Assembly (NCBI RefSeq): GCF_014193375.1 | Contig: NZ_JACHZF010000016.1 | Coordinates: 1 to 64,000, forward strand | Source: Halomonas campaniensis | GTDB lineage: Bacteria; Pseudomonadota; Gammaproteobacteria; Pseudomonadales; Halomonadaceae | Length of the DNA stretch: 64,000 bases | Reading direction: 5' to 3' | Shown here: positions 8,987 to 16,973 of the stretch, piece by piece | Layout of the letters: each line of letters starts with the position of its first letter | How positions within the stretch are numbered: position 1 is the first letter of the stretch | The notes under the pieces: generated by a model | Told to the model about the DNA's origin: nothing | The model's database searches: none | Seen by the model: only the letters and a program-made list of their open reading frames with translations | Program-made: the position numbers and the translations under genes

Positions 8987-9570
8987 GGCTGATCCCTCTT
9001 CGTCAGTGCATCGGCGGTGAAGCCGGCCCGGGCGTTGTCACGCTCGGCCTCGGCGATGGCATGGCGGATCTCCTCCTCCTCCTGGGTCAGGCCGGAACGC
9101 ACCTTGGCCAGGTGGGCGGGCATGCTGAGCAGCTGGGCGATGATGAACAGCGCCGCGCCGATGGGAATGACCGACTGTGTGAAGGTGAGCGGCACCCAGC
9201 GCAGGGTGATCAGCGCCATGCCCTGCATGACATCGAGGACCACCAGGCCGGCCCAGCCCAGCACCAGGAAGAAGCCGATGAACAGCGCCTCGGTGAGGTA
9301 GGTGATCGGCATGCGGATGTGCACCGGAAGCGCGGCCACGACGCCATCGACGCCGATATGGCCACGCTTGAGCGCCGCCAGGGCCCCGGCGTAGTAGGTC
9401 AGCCAGACCAGCATGATGGCGGCCACCTCGTCATACCAGGAGGGTGTGCGCCAGGCATAGCGGGTCACCACCGCATAGAGCACCACCAGCGTCAGCGTGA
9501 CCATCAGCACCACCGTGATGATCTCGAGCAGGCGCTCCAGGATGCGGGAAATCTGATTCACAGTACCCAT
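8983..9570 (-). CDS. dctQ: TRAP transporter small permease, DctQ family
   Basis: 195 residues with four hydrophobic helices (around residues 15-37, 50-68, 90-112 and 130-150), the DctQ pattern, followed by an unusually long charged cytoplasmic tail (EEEEIRHAIAEAERDNARA) of about 45 residues. DctQ scaffolds DctM in the inner membrane. It overlaps dctM by 4 bp and is separated from dctP by an 87-bp gap with a perfect palindrome. Confidence 0.93.
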   Translation of the reverse strand: MGTVNQISRILERLLEIITVVLMVTLTLVVLYAVVTRYAWRTPSWYDEVAAIMLVWLTYYAGALAALKRGHIGVDGVVAALPVHIRMPITYLTEALFIGFFLVLGWAGLVVLDVMQGMALITLRWVPLTFTQSVIPIGAALFIIAQLLSMPAHLAKVRSGLTQEEEEIRHAIAEAERDNARAGFTADALTKRDQP

Positions 9571-9602
9571 GACTCTCGACTCGAACAGGAAAGGGGCAGG
9601 AG

Positions 9603-9628
9603 CCCCACGCCGCCATGGCGGCGTGGGG
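9603..9628. repeat. 26-bp perfect palindrome in the dctP-dctQ gap
   Basis: CCCCACGCCGCCA is followed directly by its reverse complement, with a CCATGG core. On the leftward transcript it lies just after the dctP stop. Such hairpins commonly protect the 3' end of binding-protein mRNA or partly terminate transcription, so that the periplasmic subunit is made in excess over the permeases. Confidence 0.65.
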
Positions 9629-9657
9629 AATGGGGACAGATACCTCGAGCGGAGAGG

Positions 9658-10632
9658 TCAGGAGCCGTTGCCGAGCTCCAGCACCTTGTCGATCAGCTCC
9701 TGCGAGCCGGGGACTTCGTTGGCGAAGGCCTCGTAGATCGGGCCGGACGCCTCGATGAACACCGAGGTGTCGACCTCGTTGATCTCGGTGCCCGCCTCGC
9801 GGATCACGTCGAGGAGGTCCTGGTCGAGCTGGGCGGCGTGCTCGTAGACGAAGTCCTGGGTCTCCTGGGCGACCTCAATGAGGATCTCCTGGATCTCCTC
9901 GGGGAGGTTGTTGAAGCGGCGGCCGGCGGTGAGGTAGGCCGGCGTGTAGACGTGGCCGGTCAGCGACAGGTAGTCCTGCACCTCCTGGAAGCGCTGCCCG
10001 GCGATCTGCGCCAGGGGGTTCTCCTGGCCGTCCATGACGCCCGTCTGCAGGGCCATGAACACCTCGGAGAGCGCCATGGGCGAGGGCTCGGCGCCGTACT
10101 CCTCGAACATCCTCACGCGCCAGGCGCCACGCGGAGTACGCAGCTTCACGCCACGCAGGTCCTCGGGCGAATGGATCGGACGCACGTTGTTGGTGATATG
10201 GCGGAAGCCGTTCTCCCACACGGCGATGATGCGGTAGCCGTTCTGTTCGGCCAGCGGTGCCAGGGTCGGCCAGACGATCTCCTCCTCGACCCGCTTCATG
10301 TGCTCGCGGTCCTGGATCAGGTAGGGCAGCTCGAAGAGGCCGAACTCGTCGGCGACGGATGACATGATGGTGGACGGCAGGGCGAAGTCGACCGTGCCGA
10401 GACGCAGCTTCTGCAGCAGCTCGGAATCGTTGCCCAGCTGGCTGGAACCGAACGTCACCACCTCATAGGGATCGGGGAGGCGCTCGTTGGCCAGTTCGGC
10501 GAAGTGGTTGGCGGAGTCGGTGAACAGCGAGTCGGGGCCGCCGACGTGGCCGAAGGTGATCTCGCGGGCCTGGAGCGGGGCCGACACGAGGGCGACGGCG
10601 GCGGCCACCGCCGTGAGACGTAGCAGGTGCAT
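9658..10632 (-). CDS. dctP: TRAP transporter periplasmic binding protein, DctP family
   Basis: 324 residues from the ATG at 10632 (AGAGGA upstream), which opens a clear Sec signal peptide (MHLLRLTAVAAAVALVSAPLQA, cleavage after QA). The open frame continues 23 codons upstream but that extension is polar. The mature protein shows DctP landmarks: ITFGHVGGPDSLF near the start, the conserved arginine in KLRTPRGAWRV that usually clamps the ligand carboxylate, and the EVFMALQTGVMDGQENPL motif. It binds an organic acid in the periplasm and delivers it to DctQM. First gene of the leftward operon; a candidate promoter and operator lie 120-150 bp upstream. Confidence 0.93.
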   Translation of the reverse strand: MHLLRLTAVAAAVALVSAPLQAREITFGHVGGPDSLFTDSANHFAELANERLPDPYEVVTFGSSQLGNDSELLQKLRLGTVDFALPSTIMSSVADEFGLFELPYLIQDREHMKRVEEEIVWPTLAPLAEQNGYRIIAVWENGFRHITNNVRPIHSPEDLRGVKLRTPRGAWRVRMFEEYGAEPSPMALSEVFMALQTGVMDGQENPLAQIAGQRFQEVQDYLSLTGHVYTPAYLTAGRRFNNLPEEIQEILIEVAQETQDFVYEHAAQLDQDLLDVIREAGTEINEVDTSVFIEASGPIYEAFANEVPGSQELIDKVLELGNGS

Positions 10633-10745
10633 GGCGCTTTTCCTCTTGTTGTAGTCCTGGCTCGAGCGGGGCTGCCGCCCGGGTTCCGCTTCTGTTGTCA
10701 CTTGTTGTCGTTGTGGCGATCAGCGAAGCCGAATAGACGCCGCAC

Positions 10746-10761
10746 AAATTGAATTCTTTAT
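10746..10761. promoter_or_regulatory. Candidate GntR operator, site 2
   Basis: AAATT-GAATTC-TTTAT centred on 10753/10754 upstream of dctP. It overlaps the predicted -10 of the leftward promoter, so a bound protein would block transcription. See sites 1 and 3. Confidence 0.5.
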
Positions 10762-10782
10762 GCGAAATGCGCCTGCCCTCAA
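10755..10782 (-). promoter_or_regulatory. Candidate sigma70 promoter of dctPQM operon
   Basis: On the minus strand, TTGAGG (10782-10777), a 16-bp spacer and TAAAGA (10760-10755). Position and operator overlap fit a repressed catabolic promoter; the hexamers are only moderate matches. Confidence 0.4.
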
Positions 10783-10851
10783 GCTAGCCCCGGCCAAGAA
10801 GGGGTGTCAAGGCGAGCGTTTCGACGCAACGTCCTCCCTTGGCCGGCAGGC

Positions 10852-11313
10852 TCACTCGGGCTCCAGGCCCCAGGCCAGGCCGGCCGCCTCGATGCCGGCG
10901 ATGGCCGCTCGTTCGTCCTCGGCCGAGGAGGCACCGCTGACGCCCACCGCGCCAATCACGCACTGGTCGTCATCCAGGACCAGCACGCCGCCGGCGACCG
11001 GCACGGAGCGCCCGCCCGAGGCCGCCGCCACGCTGGCCAGGAAGGCCGGCCGCTCGGCGTTGCGCTCGCCGATCACCCCGCTGGCCGCGCCGTTGCCCAG
11101 AGCCGCGTAGGCCTTGCCGCTGGCCACCGGGAAGCGCAGCGGGGCGCAGCCATCCTCCCGCTCGACGGCCACCGGGTGGCCGCCGCCATCCAGCACTACC
11201 ACCGTGAGCGGCGGCATCGCCTGCCCCCGCGCCAGCGCGAAGGCACCGTCGAGGATCTCCCGCGCCTGGTGGCGCCCCAGCAGCACCCGACTGTGATAGA
11301 CCTTGCCTGCCAT
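10852..11313 (-). CDS. HbpS/GlcG-like heme-binding domain protein (second copy)
   Basis: 153-residue single-domain DUF336 protein: the LTVVVLDGGGHPVAVE strand, the FPVASGKAYAALGNGAAS central helix and the GAVGVSGASSAEDE loop align with the family and with the copy at 165-566, though the two are divergent. It is transcribed leftward, divergent from the gntR gene, with a GAATTC palindrome 36 bp upstream. Family members sit near glycolate, propanediol and organic-acid operons and may sense or stabilise haem or an electron-transfer partner. The start at 11313 is preceded by a GGGGGAGAGCGG purine-rich sequence. Confidence 0.82.
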   Translation of the reverse strand: MAGKVYHSRVLLGRHQAREILDGAFALARGQAMPPLTVVVLDGGGHPVAVEREDGCAPLRFPVASGKAYAALGNGAASGVIGERNAERPAFLASVAAASGGRSVPVAGGVLVLDDDQCVIGAVGVSGASSAEDERAAIAGIEAAGLAWGLEPE

Positions 11314-11343
11314 CCGCTCTCCCCCTCTGCTGTACCCGATGGA

Positions 11344-11359
11344 ATTTTGAATTCATAAT
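11344..11359. promoter_or_regulatory. Candidate GntR operator, site 3 (divergent control region)
   Basis: ATTTT-GAATTC-ATAAT in the 176-bp region between the leftward HbpS-like gene and gntR. A TATTAT hexamer on the minus strand touches the palindrome. The location would allow control of the HbpS-like gene and autoregulation. Confidence 0.5.
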
Positions 11360-11489
11360 AACTTTGCACACTCTCACCGACCTCGCCACCATGGAGAAGG
11401 CGGCCCGGGCAGTAAGGCACCCGGCAGCGGGGTCCATCGGACGGGCGGCGACGACGGCGCCGGCCGGCATCACGCACAAGGAAGCGAGC

Positions 11490-12158
11490 ATGAGCAAGAT
11501 TCAGCACCGAAACCTCTATCGGGAGGTCGCCGACCGCGTCCTCGACCTCATCGAGCAGGGCGAGCTGGCGTCCGGCGACCGCATTCCCGAACGGGAGCTG
11601 TGCGAGCGCTTCGGTGTCTCCCGCACCCCGCTGCGCGAGGCCCTCAAGGTCCTCGCCTCGGAGGGGGTGGTGGAACTGCTGCCCAACCGGGGGGCTCGGG
11701 TGAGGCAGCTGACCCTCAAGATGGTCAAGGATACCTACGACCTGATGGGGGCCCTGGAGGGGCTGGCGGGGGAGCTGGCCTGCCAGCAGATCAGCGACGA
11801 GGGGATCGCCGAGATCCGCGACCTGCACGGCAGGATGCTCGACCACTACCGCAACCGGGAGCTGGCGGAGTACTTCCGGGTCAACCGGCAGATCCACGAG
11901 GGCATCCTCGCCGCCTCGCAGAACGAGGCGCTGCAGGAGATGTACAGCAACCTCAGCCAGCGGGTGAAGCGGGTGCGCTACTCCAAGCAGATGACCGACG
12001 ACTTCTGGCGGCGGGCGGTGGAGGACCACGAGGCGATGATCGAGGCCCTGGAGCAGCGCGACGGCCGCTGGCTCGGGCAGATCCTGCGCGAGCACCTCTG
12101 CAACAAGCTGGAGGTCGCCGCCATGGACGAGGTCATCGACGACCGCCAGCGCGCCTGA
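11490..12158 (+). CDS. GntR-family regulator, FCD (FadR) subfamily
   Basis: 222 residues from the ATG at 11490 (AAGGA upstream); 42 upstream codons are open but unlikely to be coding. The N-terminal winged helix covers residues 5-75, with the recognition region CERFGVSRTPLREALKVL and wing LLPNRGARV. The C-terminal all-helical FCD domain carries the usual metal/ligand histidines in NRQIHEGIL, EDHEAMIEAL and REHL. FCD regulators typically repress organic-acid catabolic operons until the acid or its CoA ester binds. It is divergent from the HbpS-like gene and close to dctPQM, so control of the island is the natural hypothesis. Confidence 0.92.
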   Translation: MSKIQHRNLYREVADRVLDLIEQGELASGDRIPERELCERFGVSRTPLREALKVLASEGVVELLPNRGARVRQLTLKMVKDTYDLMGALEGLAGELACQQISDEGIAEIRDLHGRMLDHYRNRELAEYFRVNRQIHEGILAASQNEALQEMYSNLSQRVKRVRYSKQMTDDFWRRAVEDHEAMIEALEQRDGRWLGQILREHLCNKLEVAAMDEVIDDRQRA

Positions 12159-12252
12159 GCGAACCACGTCGACATCGCTCGCTCGGCACACATGGCTTAC
12201 CCTGTGCCCTCCCCGCCCAGGCGGGACCTGCGTACCGGTCAACGAGGACACC

Positions 12253-13170
12253 ATGCCGCTGCTCTATTTCCTACCCCCGCTGGGCGCCGTGCTGATCTGG
12301 TCGGGCAACATGACCATCAACCAGCTCACCGTAGGCGCCATCGCGCCGAGCAGCATCGCCTTCCTGCGCTGGGTGCTGGCGCTGGCGGTGCTCACCCCCT
12401 TCCTGGCCCCGACGGCCTGGAAGCATCGCGCCACGATTCGCCGCGAATGGCCGAAGCTCGCCGTGCTGGGCCTGCTGGGCATGGGCCTGTGGCAGGGGCT
12501 CGCCTACGTGGCCGCCGAGACCACCTCGGCCACCAACATGGGCATCCTGGCCGCCATGGTGCCGCTGCTCACCGTGCTGCTCAGCGCGCTGATCCTGCGC
12601 GAGCCGCCCAGCCTGGGCGGCACCCTGGGGGGCGTCGTGGCGCTGCTGGGGGTGCTGGTGCTGCTGGGGCGCGGCAACCCGCTGTCACTGCTGGAGCTCT
12701 CCGTGGCCAAGGGCGACCTGCTGATGTTGGTGGCGGCCACCTGCTACGCGCTCTACGGGGTGATGCTCAAGCGCTGGCCCATGGACCTGCCGCCCTGGAT
12801 CCTGCTCTACGCCCAGGTGATCTTCGCCGTGCTCTTCCTGCTGCCGCCGTACCTGATGGGCCCCATGACCCCGGTGGATGGGAGCAACATCGGCCTGATC
12901 CTCTATGCCGGCATCCCCGCCTCGATCATCACCACCTTCCTGTGGATGCGGGCCATTCGCCAGATCGGCGCCAGCCAGGCGAGCATCTTCATCAACCTGA
13001 TGCCGCTGTTCAGCGCGCTGATCGCCATGGCCCTGCTGGGCGAGCGGATCGCCCTCTTCCACTTCCTCGGCGGCGCCCTGGTGCTGGCCGGGGTGATCAT
13101 GGCCCAGACGCTGACCCGGCCGCTGGTGCAGCCGGCCCCCGGGGCCGTCGATCAGCCGAAGAACCAGTAG
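12253..13170 (+). CDS. EamA/DMT-superfamily transporter
   Basis: 305 residues with ten predicted helices in two EamA repeats (about 10-138 and 155-290). Diagnostic segments include SSIAFLRWVLALAVL and GDLLMLVAATCYALYGVMLKRW, and the second-repeat end ASQASIFINLMPLFSALIAMALLGE. DMT proteins of this type mostly export amino acids or other metabolites across the inner membrane; the substrate is unknown. It starts 94 bp after gntR on the same strand, and its 3' end overlaps the convergent SpmAB-like gene by 19 bp. Confidence 0.9.
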   Translation: MPLLYFLPPLGAVLIWSGNMTINQLTVGAIAPSSIAFLRWVLALAVLTPFLAPTAWKHRATIRREWPKLAVLGLLGMGLWQGLAYVAAETTSATNMGILAAMVPLLTVLLSALILREPPSLGGTLGGVVALLGVLVLLGRGNPLSLLELSVAKGDLLMLVAATCYALYGVMLKRWPMDLPPWILLYAQVIFAVLFLLPPYLMGPMTPVDGSNIGLILYAGIPASIITTFLWMRAIRQIGASQASIFINLMPLFSALIAMALLGERIALFHFLGGALVLAGVIMAQTLTRPLVQPAPGAVDQPKNQ

Positions 13171-14381
13171 CAGACGCCGATCGCCGTGACGATCCCGGCC
13201 AGGTCCGCCACCAGGGCGCAGCCCAGCCCGTGGCGGATCCGCCGGATGCCCACCGCACCGAAGTAGACCGCCAGCACGTAGAAGGTGGTCTCGGTGCTGC
13301 CCTGCATGGTGGCCGCCAGCAGGCCCGGGAAGCTGTCGACGCCGAAGGTGTCCATGGTCTCGATCATCATCGCCCGGGCGCCGCTGCCGGAGAGCGGCTT
13401 GATGAAGGCGGTGGGCAGCGCCTCGACGAAGCGGGTGTCCCAGCCCAGGCCGGCGGCCAGCCAGCGGATCCCCTCCAGGCCGGCATCCAGCACGCCGCTG
13501 GCCCGCAGCACCCCCACGGCCACCAGCATGGCGATCAGGTAGGGCAGCAGGGTCACCGAGAAGCGCACGCCCTCCTTCGCCCCCTCGATGAAGGCGTCGT
13601 AGACGTTGACCCGGCGCAGCGCGCCGACGAGCAGGAAGCCGACCACGATGCCGAACAGCACCAGGTTGCCCACCAGGGTCGAGGTGGCGGCCAGCGCCTG
13701 GGCCGACATGCCGGCCAGGGTGGTCAGCAGCAGCCCTAGGGCCACCGCCGCCCCGGCCAGGTAAGCCAGCACCACCGGCTGCCAGAGCTTCAGCCGCTGC
13801 ATCAGCGCCACGCTGAGCAGCCCCGCCAGGCTCGAGGCGGTGGTGGCCAGCAGGATCGGCAGGAACACCGCGGTGGGCTCCGCCGCCCCCTGCTGGGCGC
13901 GATACATGAAGATGGTCACCGGCAGCAGGGTCAGCGACGAGGTGTTGAGCACCAGGAAGAGGATCTGGGCGTTGCTGGCGGTCTCCCGGCTCGGGTTGAG
14001 CTCCTGCAGGGCATGCATCGCCTTGATGCCGATCGGCGTGGCGGCGTTGTCCAGGCCGAGGATGTTGGCCGCGAAGTTCATGCTGATCAGCCCCATGGCC
14101 GGGTGGCCGCTGGGCACCTCGGGCATCAGGCGGCGGAACAGCGGGTCGAGCAGCCGGGCCATCAGCCGGATCAGGCCGGCCCGCTCGGCGATGGCCAGGA
14201 AGCCCAGCCAGAGGGTCATGGTGCCGGCCAGCACGATCACGATGTCCACGCTGAGCCGGGCCATGTCGAACAGTGCCTGGACCAGGCGGGCGAAGACTTC
14301 CGCATCGCCGACGCCCAGCCACTGCCAGAGACCGGCGGCGAAGGCCGCGAGGAAGAAGCTCAGCCAGATTCCATTCAGCAT
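13152..14381 (-). CDS. Nucleoside-recognition (Gate) domain membrane protein, SpmA-SpmB fusion type
   Basis: 409 residues, polytopic. Two Gate-like halves are visible: an N-terminal SpmA-like half (TLWLGFLAIAERAGLIRLMARLLDP, then MNFAANILGLDNAATPIGIKAM) and a C-terminal SpmB-like half (PLSGSGARAMMIETMDTFG, then GSTETTFYVLAVYFGAVGI). These are separate genes in spore-formers and are commonly fused in gammaproteobacteria. Function in non-sporulating bacteria is not established; transport of a small solute is plausible. No conserved operon partner is obvious here. Confidence 0.88.
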   Translation of the reverse strand: MLNGIWLSFFLAAFAAGLWQWLGVGDAEVFARLVQALFDMARLSVDIVIVLAGTMTLWLGFLAIAERAGLIRLMARLLDPLFRRLMPEVPSGHPAMGLISMNFAANILGLDNAATPIGIKAMHALQELNPSRETASNAQILFLVLNTSSLTLLPVTIFMYRAQQGAAEPTAVFLPILLATTASSLAGLLSVALMQRLKLWQPVVLAYLAGAAVALGLLLTTLAGMSAQALAATSTLVGNLVLFGIVVGFLLVGALRRVNVYDAFIEGAKEGVRFSVTLLPYLIAMLVAVGVLRASGVLDAGLEGIRWLAAGLGWDTRFVEALPTAFIKPLSGSGARAMMIETMDTFGVDSFPGLLAATMQGSTETTFYVLAVYFGAVGIRRIRHGLGCALVADLAGIVTAIGVCYWFFG

Positions 14382-14467
14382 GTCAGGGGCATCCTGTGCG
14401 GGGGCGAGAGTCGGAGGTTACCCAATCCCCTTCGCCCTGCCCATGGCCGCGGGCCGGCCGATCATCG

Positions 14468-14476
14468 TGCTAGACT
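14468..14476 (+). promoter_or_regulatory. Candidate extended -10 promoter of the GNAT-nitrilase gene
   Basis: TGC-TAGACT (extended -10 form TGnTAnnnT) ends 33 bp before the start codon at 14510; no convincing -35 is visible. The hexamer TAGACT also occurs shortly before the genes at 22192 and 59549. Confidence 0.35.
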
Positions 14477-14509
14477 TTTCGCTCTGCCCCCGACCGACAA
14501 GGATGCACC

Positions 14510-16081
14510 ATGTCCCTCGACGACCTGCACCTGACGCTGCGCAACCTGACGCCCGAGGACTATCCCCAGCTCGAGGCGCTGATGGATGCCGTCTACCACG
14601 ACATCGGCGGCGCCTGGTCGCAGCACACCATCGATACGCTGATCGCCTCCTTCCCGGACGGCCAGATCGTCATCGAGGACGACGGCCGGCTGGTGGGCAT
14701 GGCGCTGACCGCGCGGGTCGACTATGACGAGTTCACCAATCCCCACAAGTACGACGACCTGATCGGCAAGCGCGAGGTGATCCTCGACGACCCGGACGGC
14801 GATGCCATGTATGGCCTCGACGTGCTGATCCACCCGGAGTACCGCGGCTACCGCCTGGGGCGGCGCCTGTATGACGCCCGCAAGGAGCTGTGCCGCTCGC
14901 TGAACCTGCGGGCGATCCTGGCCGGCGGGCGCATTCCCCAGTACCACCGGCACGCCGAGGAGCTCTCCCCCACCCAGTACATCGACCGGGTGGCCCGCAA
15001 GGAGATCCACGACCCCATCCTCTCCTTCCAGCTGGCCAACGACTTCCAGGTCAAGCGCCTGCTGCGCGACTACCTGCCCGAGGACGAGAAGTCCCAGGGC
15101 TTCGCCACCCTGCTGGAGTGGAACAACTTCCTCTTCGAGCCCGCCGAGCTGGTGCTCGACACCCGCAAGACCCAGGTGCGGATCGGCGCGGTGCAGTGGC
15201 AGATGCGCGAGTTCGACTCGGTGGAGGCGGTGCTGCAGCAGGTGGAGTACTTCGTCGATGCGCTCTCGGGCTACAAGAGCGACTTCGCGGTCTTCCCGGA
15301 GCTGTTCAACGCCCCGCTGATGGGCCTCCAGGACCGCGCCGCCCAGCAGGACCAGGTCGCCGCCATCCGCTTCCTGGCCAGCTTCACCGAGCAGTTCAAG
15401 GCCGAGCTGTCGCGCATGGCGGTCTCCTACAACATCAATATCGTGGCCGGTTCCATGATCGAGGTGGGCGAGGACGACCGCCTCTACAACGTCAGCTACC
15501 TCTGCCACCGGGACGGCGAGATCGAGTGCCAGGCCAAGCTGCACATCACCCCCCAGGAGCGGCGCGACTGGGTGATCGAGGGCGGCCACGACCTGCAGGT
15601 CTTCGATACCGACGCCGGCCGCGTCGGCATCCTGATCTGCTACGACGTGGAGTTCCCGGAGCTGCCGCGGCTGCTGGCCGAGCAGGACATGGACATCCTC
15701 TTCGTGCCCTTCTGGACCGACACCAAGAACGGCTACCTGCGGGTACGCCACTGCGCCCAGGCCCGGGCCATCGAGAACGAGTGCTACGTGGTGCTGTGCG
15801 GCAGCGTGGGCAACGTGCCCTCCATCGAGAACCTCGACATCCAGTACGCCCAGTCGTCGGTCTTCTCGCCCTCGGACTTCGCCTTCCCCCACGACGCCGT
15901 GCTCAACGAGACGACCCCCAACACCGAGATGATCTTCTTCTCGGACCTGGACCTGACGCGGCTGACCATGGTGCGCAACGAGGGCTCGGTGACCAACCTC
16001 AAGGACCGCCGCAAGGACCTCTTCGACCTGCGCTGGCGTGACTGGTCATGGAAGTCAGGTGCGGATCTGGAAGAGGGCTGA
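14510..16081 (+). CDS. Fusion of GNAT N-acetyltransferase and carbon-nitrogen hydrolase
   Basis: 523 residues in two domains. Residues 1-210 form a GNAT acetyltransferase (motif A around VLIHPEYRGYRLGRRLYDARK, residues 106-125). Residues 222-505 form a nitrilase-superfamily amidohydrolase with the complete triad: E264 (VFPELFN), K343 (CQAKLHIT) and C377 (GILICYDVEFPE). The fused architecture is a recognised family, but its substrate is not known; an amide or N-acyl compound could be acylated and hydrolysed by the same polypeptide. AAGGA precedes the start. Transcribed together with the MtfA-type peptidase (19-bp gap) and threonine aldolase genes. Confidence 0.9.
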   Translation: MSLDDLHLTLRNLTPEDYPQLEALMDAVYHDIGGAWSQHTIDTLIASFPDGQIVIEDDGRLVGMALTARVDYDEFTNPHKYDDLIGKREVILDDPDGDAMYGLDVLIHPEYRGYRLGRRLYDARKELCRSLNLRAILAGGRIPQYHRHAEELSPTQYIDRVARKEIHDPILSFQLANDFQVKRLLRDYLPEDEKSQGFATLLEWNNFLFEPAELVLDTRKTQVRIGAVQWQMREFDSVEAVLQQVEYFVDALSGYKSDFAVFPELFNAPLMGLQDRAAQQDQVAAIRFLASFTEQFKAELSRMAVSYNINIVAGSMIEVGEDDRLYNVSYLCHRDGEIECQAKLHITPQERRDWVIEGGHDLQVFDTDAGRVGILICYDVEFPELPRLLAEQDMDILFVPFWTDTKNGYLRVRHCAQARAIENECYVVLCGSVGNVPSIENLDIQYAQSSVFSPSDFAFPHDAVLNETTPNTEMIFFSDLDLTRLTMVRNEGSVTNLKDRRKDLFDLRWRDWSWKSGADLEEG

Positions 16082-16100
16082 GGAGCGCGGAGGAGAGCCG

Positions 16101-16940
16101 ATGCTGGGGCGCCTGAAACGCTGGCGGGCCGAACGCTTCGCCGCCCGCCACCCCTTCCCCGACGCGGCCTGGGCCGAGGCCCGCGGGCGGCTGCCGCTGC
16201 TCGCCGCCCTGGGTGACGCCGAGGCGGCGGCGCTGGGGGAGCGCGCCTGGCAGTTCCTGCATGCCAAGCGCCTGAGCCTGCACCCGGAACTTTCCGAGTC
16301 TACCCCCTTCGACCTGCCCGCCCAGCTGGCGCTGGCCGCCCAGGCCTGCCTGCTGACCCTGGGCTGGAGCGACGACGACCACGCCGAGGCCTTCGCCAAC
16401 GTCCACGAGGTGCTGGTGCTGCCCGACGCCTTCCAGCGCCGGGTGGAGGAGATGGACGAGTTCGGGGTGATGCACGAGTACGACGACGAGCGCGCCGGCG
16501 AGACCTCCTACCAGGGCCCGGTGGTGGTGGCCTTCCCCGACCTGATGGAGAGCGGCGACTTCTCGGGCTTCAACGTGCTGATCCACGAGTTCGCCCACAA
16601 GCTCGACATGGGCAACTCCCTGGACGTGGACGGCTTCCCGCCGCTGCCGCGGGAGATCGACCCGCGGGAGTGGCATCGGGTCTTCATGGCCGTCTGGGAG
16701 GACCTCCAGGCGCATCTCGAGCGCGGCGAGCCCACGCCCATCGACGACTACGCCGCCACCCACCCGGGGGAATGCTTCGCGGTGTGCTGCGAGGCCTTCT
16801 TCACCGCCCCGGACCTGTTGCATGATGCCTATCCGGCGCTCCATGACCTGCTGGCCCGCTACTTCCGCCAGGACCCGCTGGCCCGGCTGCCCGAACGCGA
16901 CCTCGAGGAGATCGAGGCCACCCACCACGACCGCCACTGA
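16101..16940 (+). CDS. mtfA: M90-family zinc peptidase (MtfA-like)
   Basis: 279 residues from the ATG at 16101, which has GGAGGAGA upstream. The metallopeptidase motif is H162-E163-F-A-H166 (LIHEFAHKLDM), and a downstream conserved acidic residue in ECFAVCCEAFFTAP supplies the third zinc ligand, as in E. coli MtfA. MtfA is a cytosolic aminopeptidase that binds Mlc and thereby influences PtsG expression in enterobacteria; whether that link exists here is unknown. Length and motif order match the family. Confidence 0.9.
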   Translation: MLGRLKRWRAERFAARHPFPDAAWAEARGRLPLLAALGDAEAAALGERAWQFLHAKRLSLHPELSESTPFDLPAQLALAAQACLLTLGWSDDDHAEAFANVHEVLVLPDAFQRRVEEMDEFGVMHEYDDERAGETSYQGPVVVAFPDLMESGDFSGFNVLIHEFAHKLDMGNSLDVDGFPPLPREIDPREWHRVFMAVWEDLQAHLERGEPTPIDDYAATHPGECFAVCCEAFFTAPDLLHDAYPALHDLLARYFRQDPLARLPERDLEEIEATHHDRH

Positions 16941-16973
16941 CCCGCCGGTCACCGTTACCCCGAGGAGGCGCCC

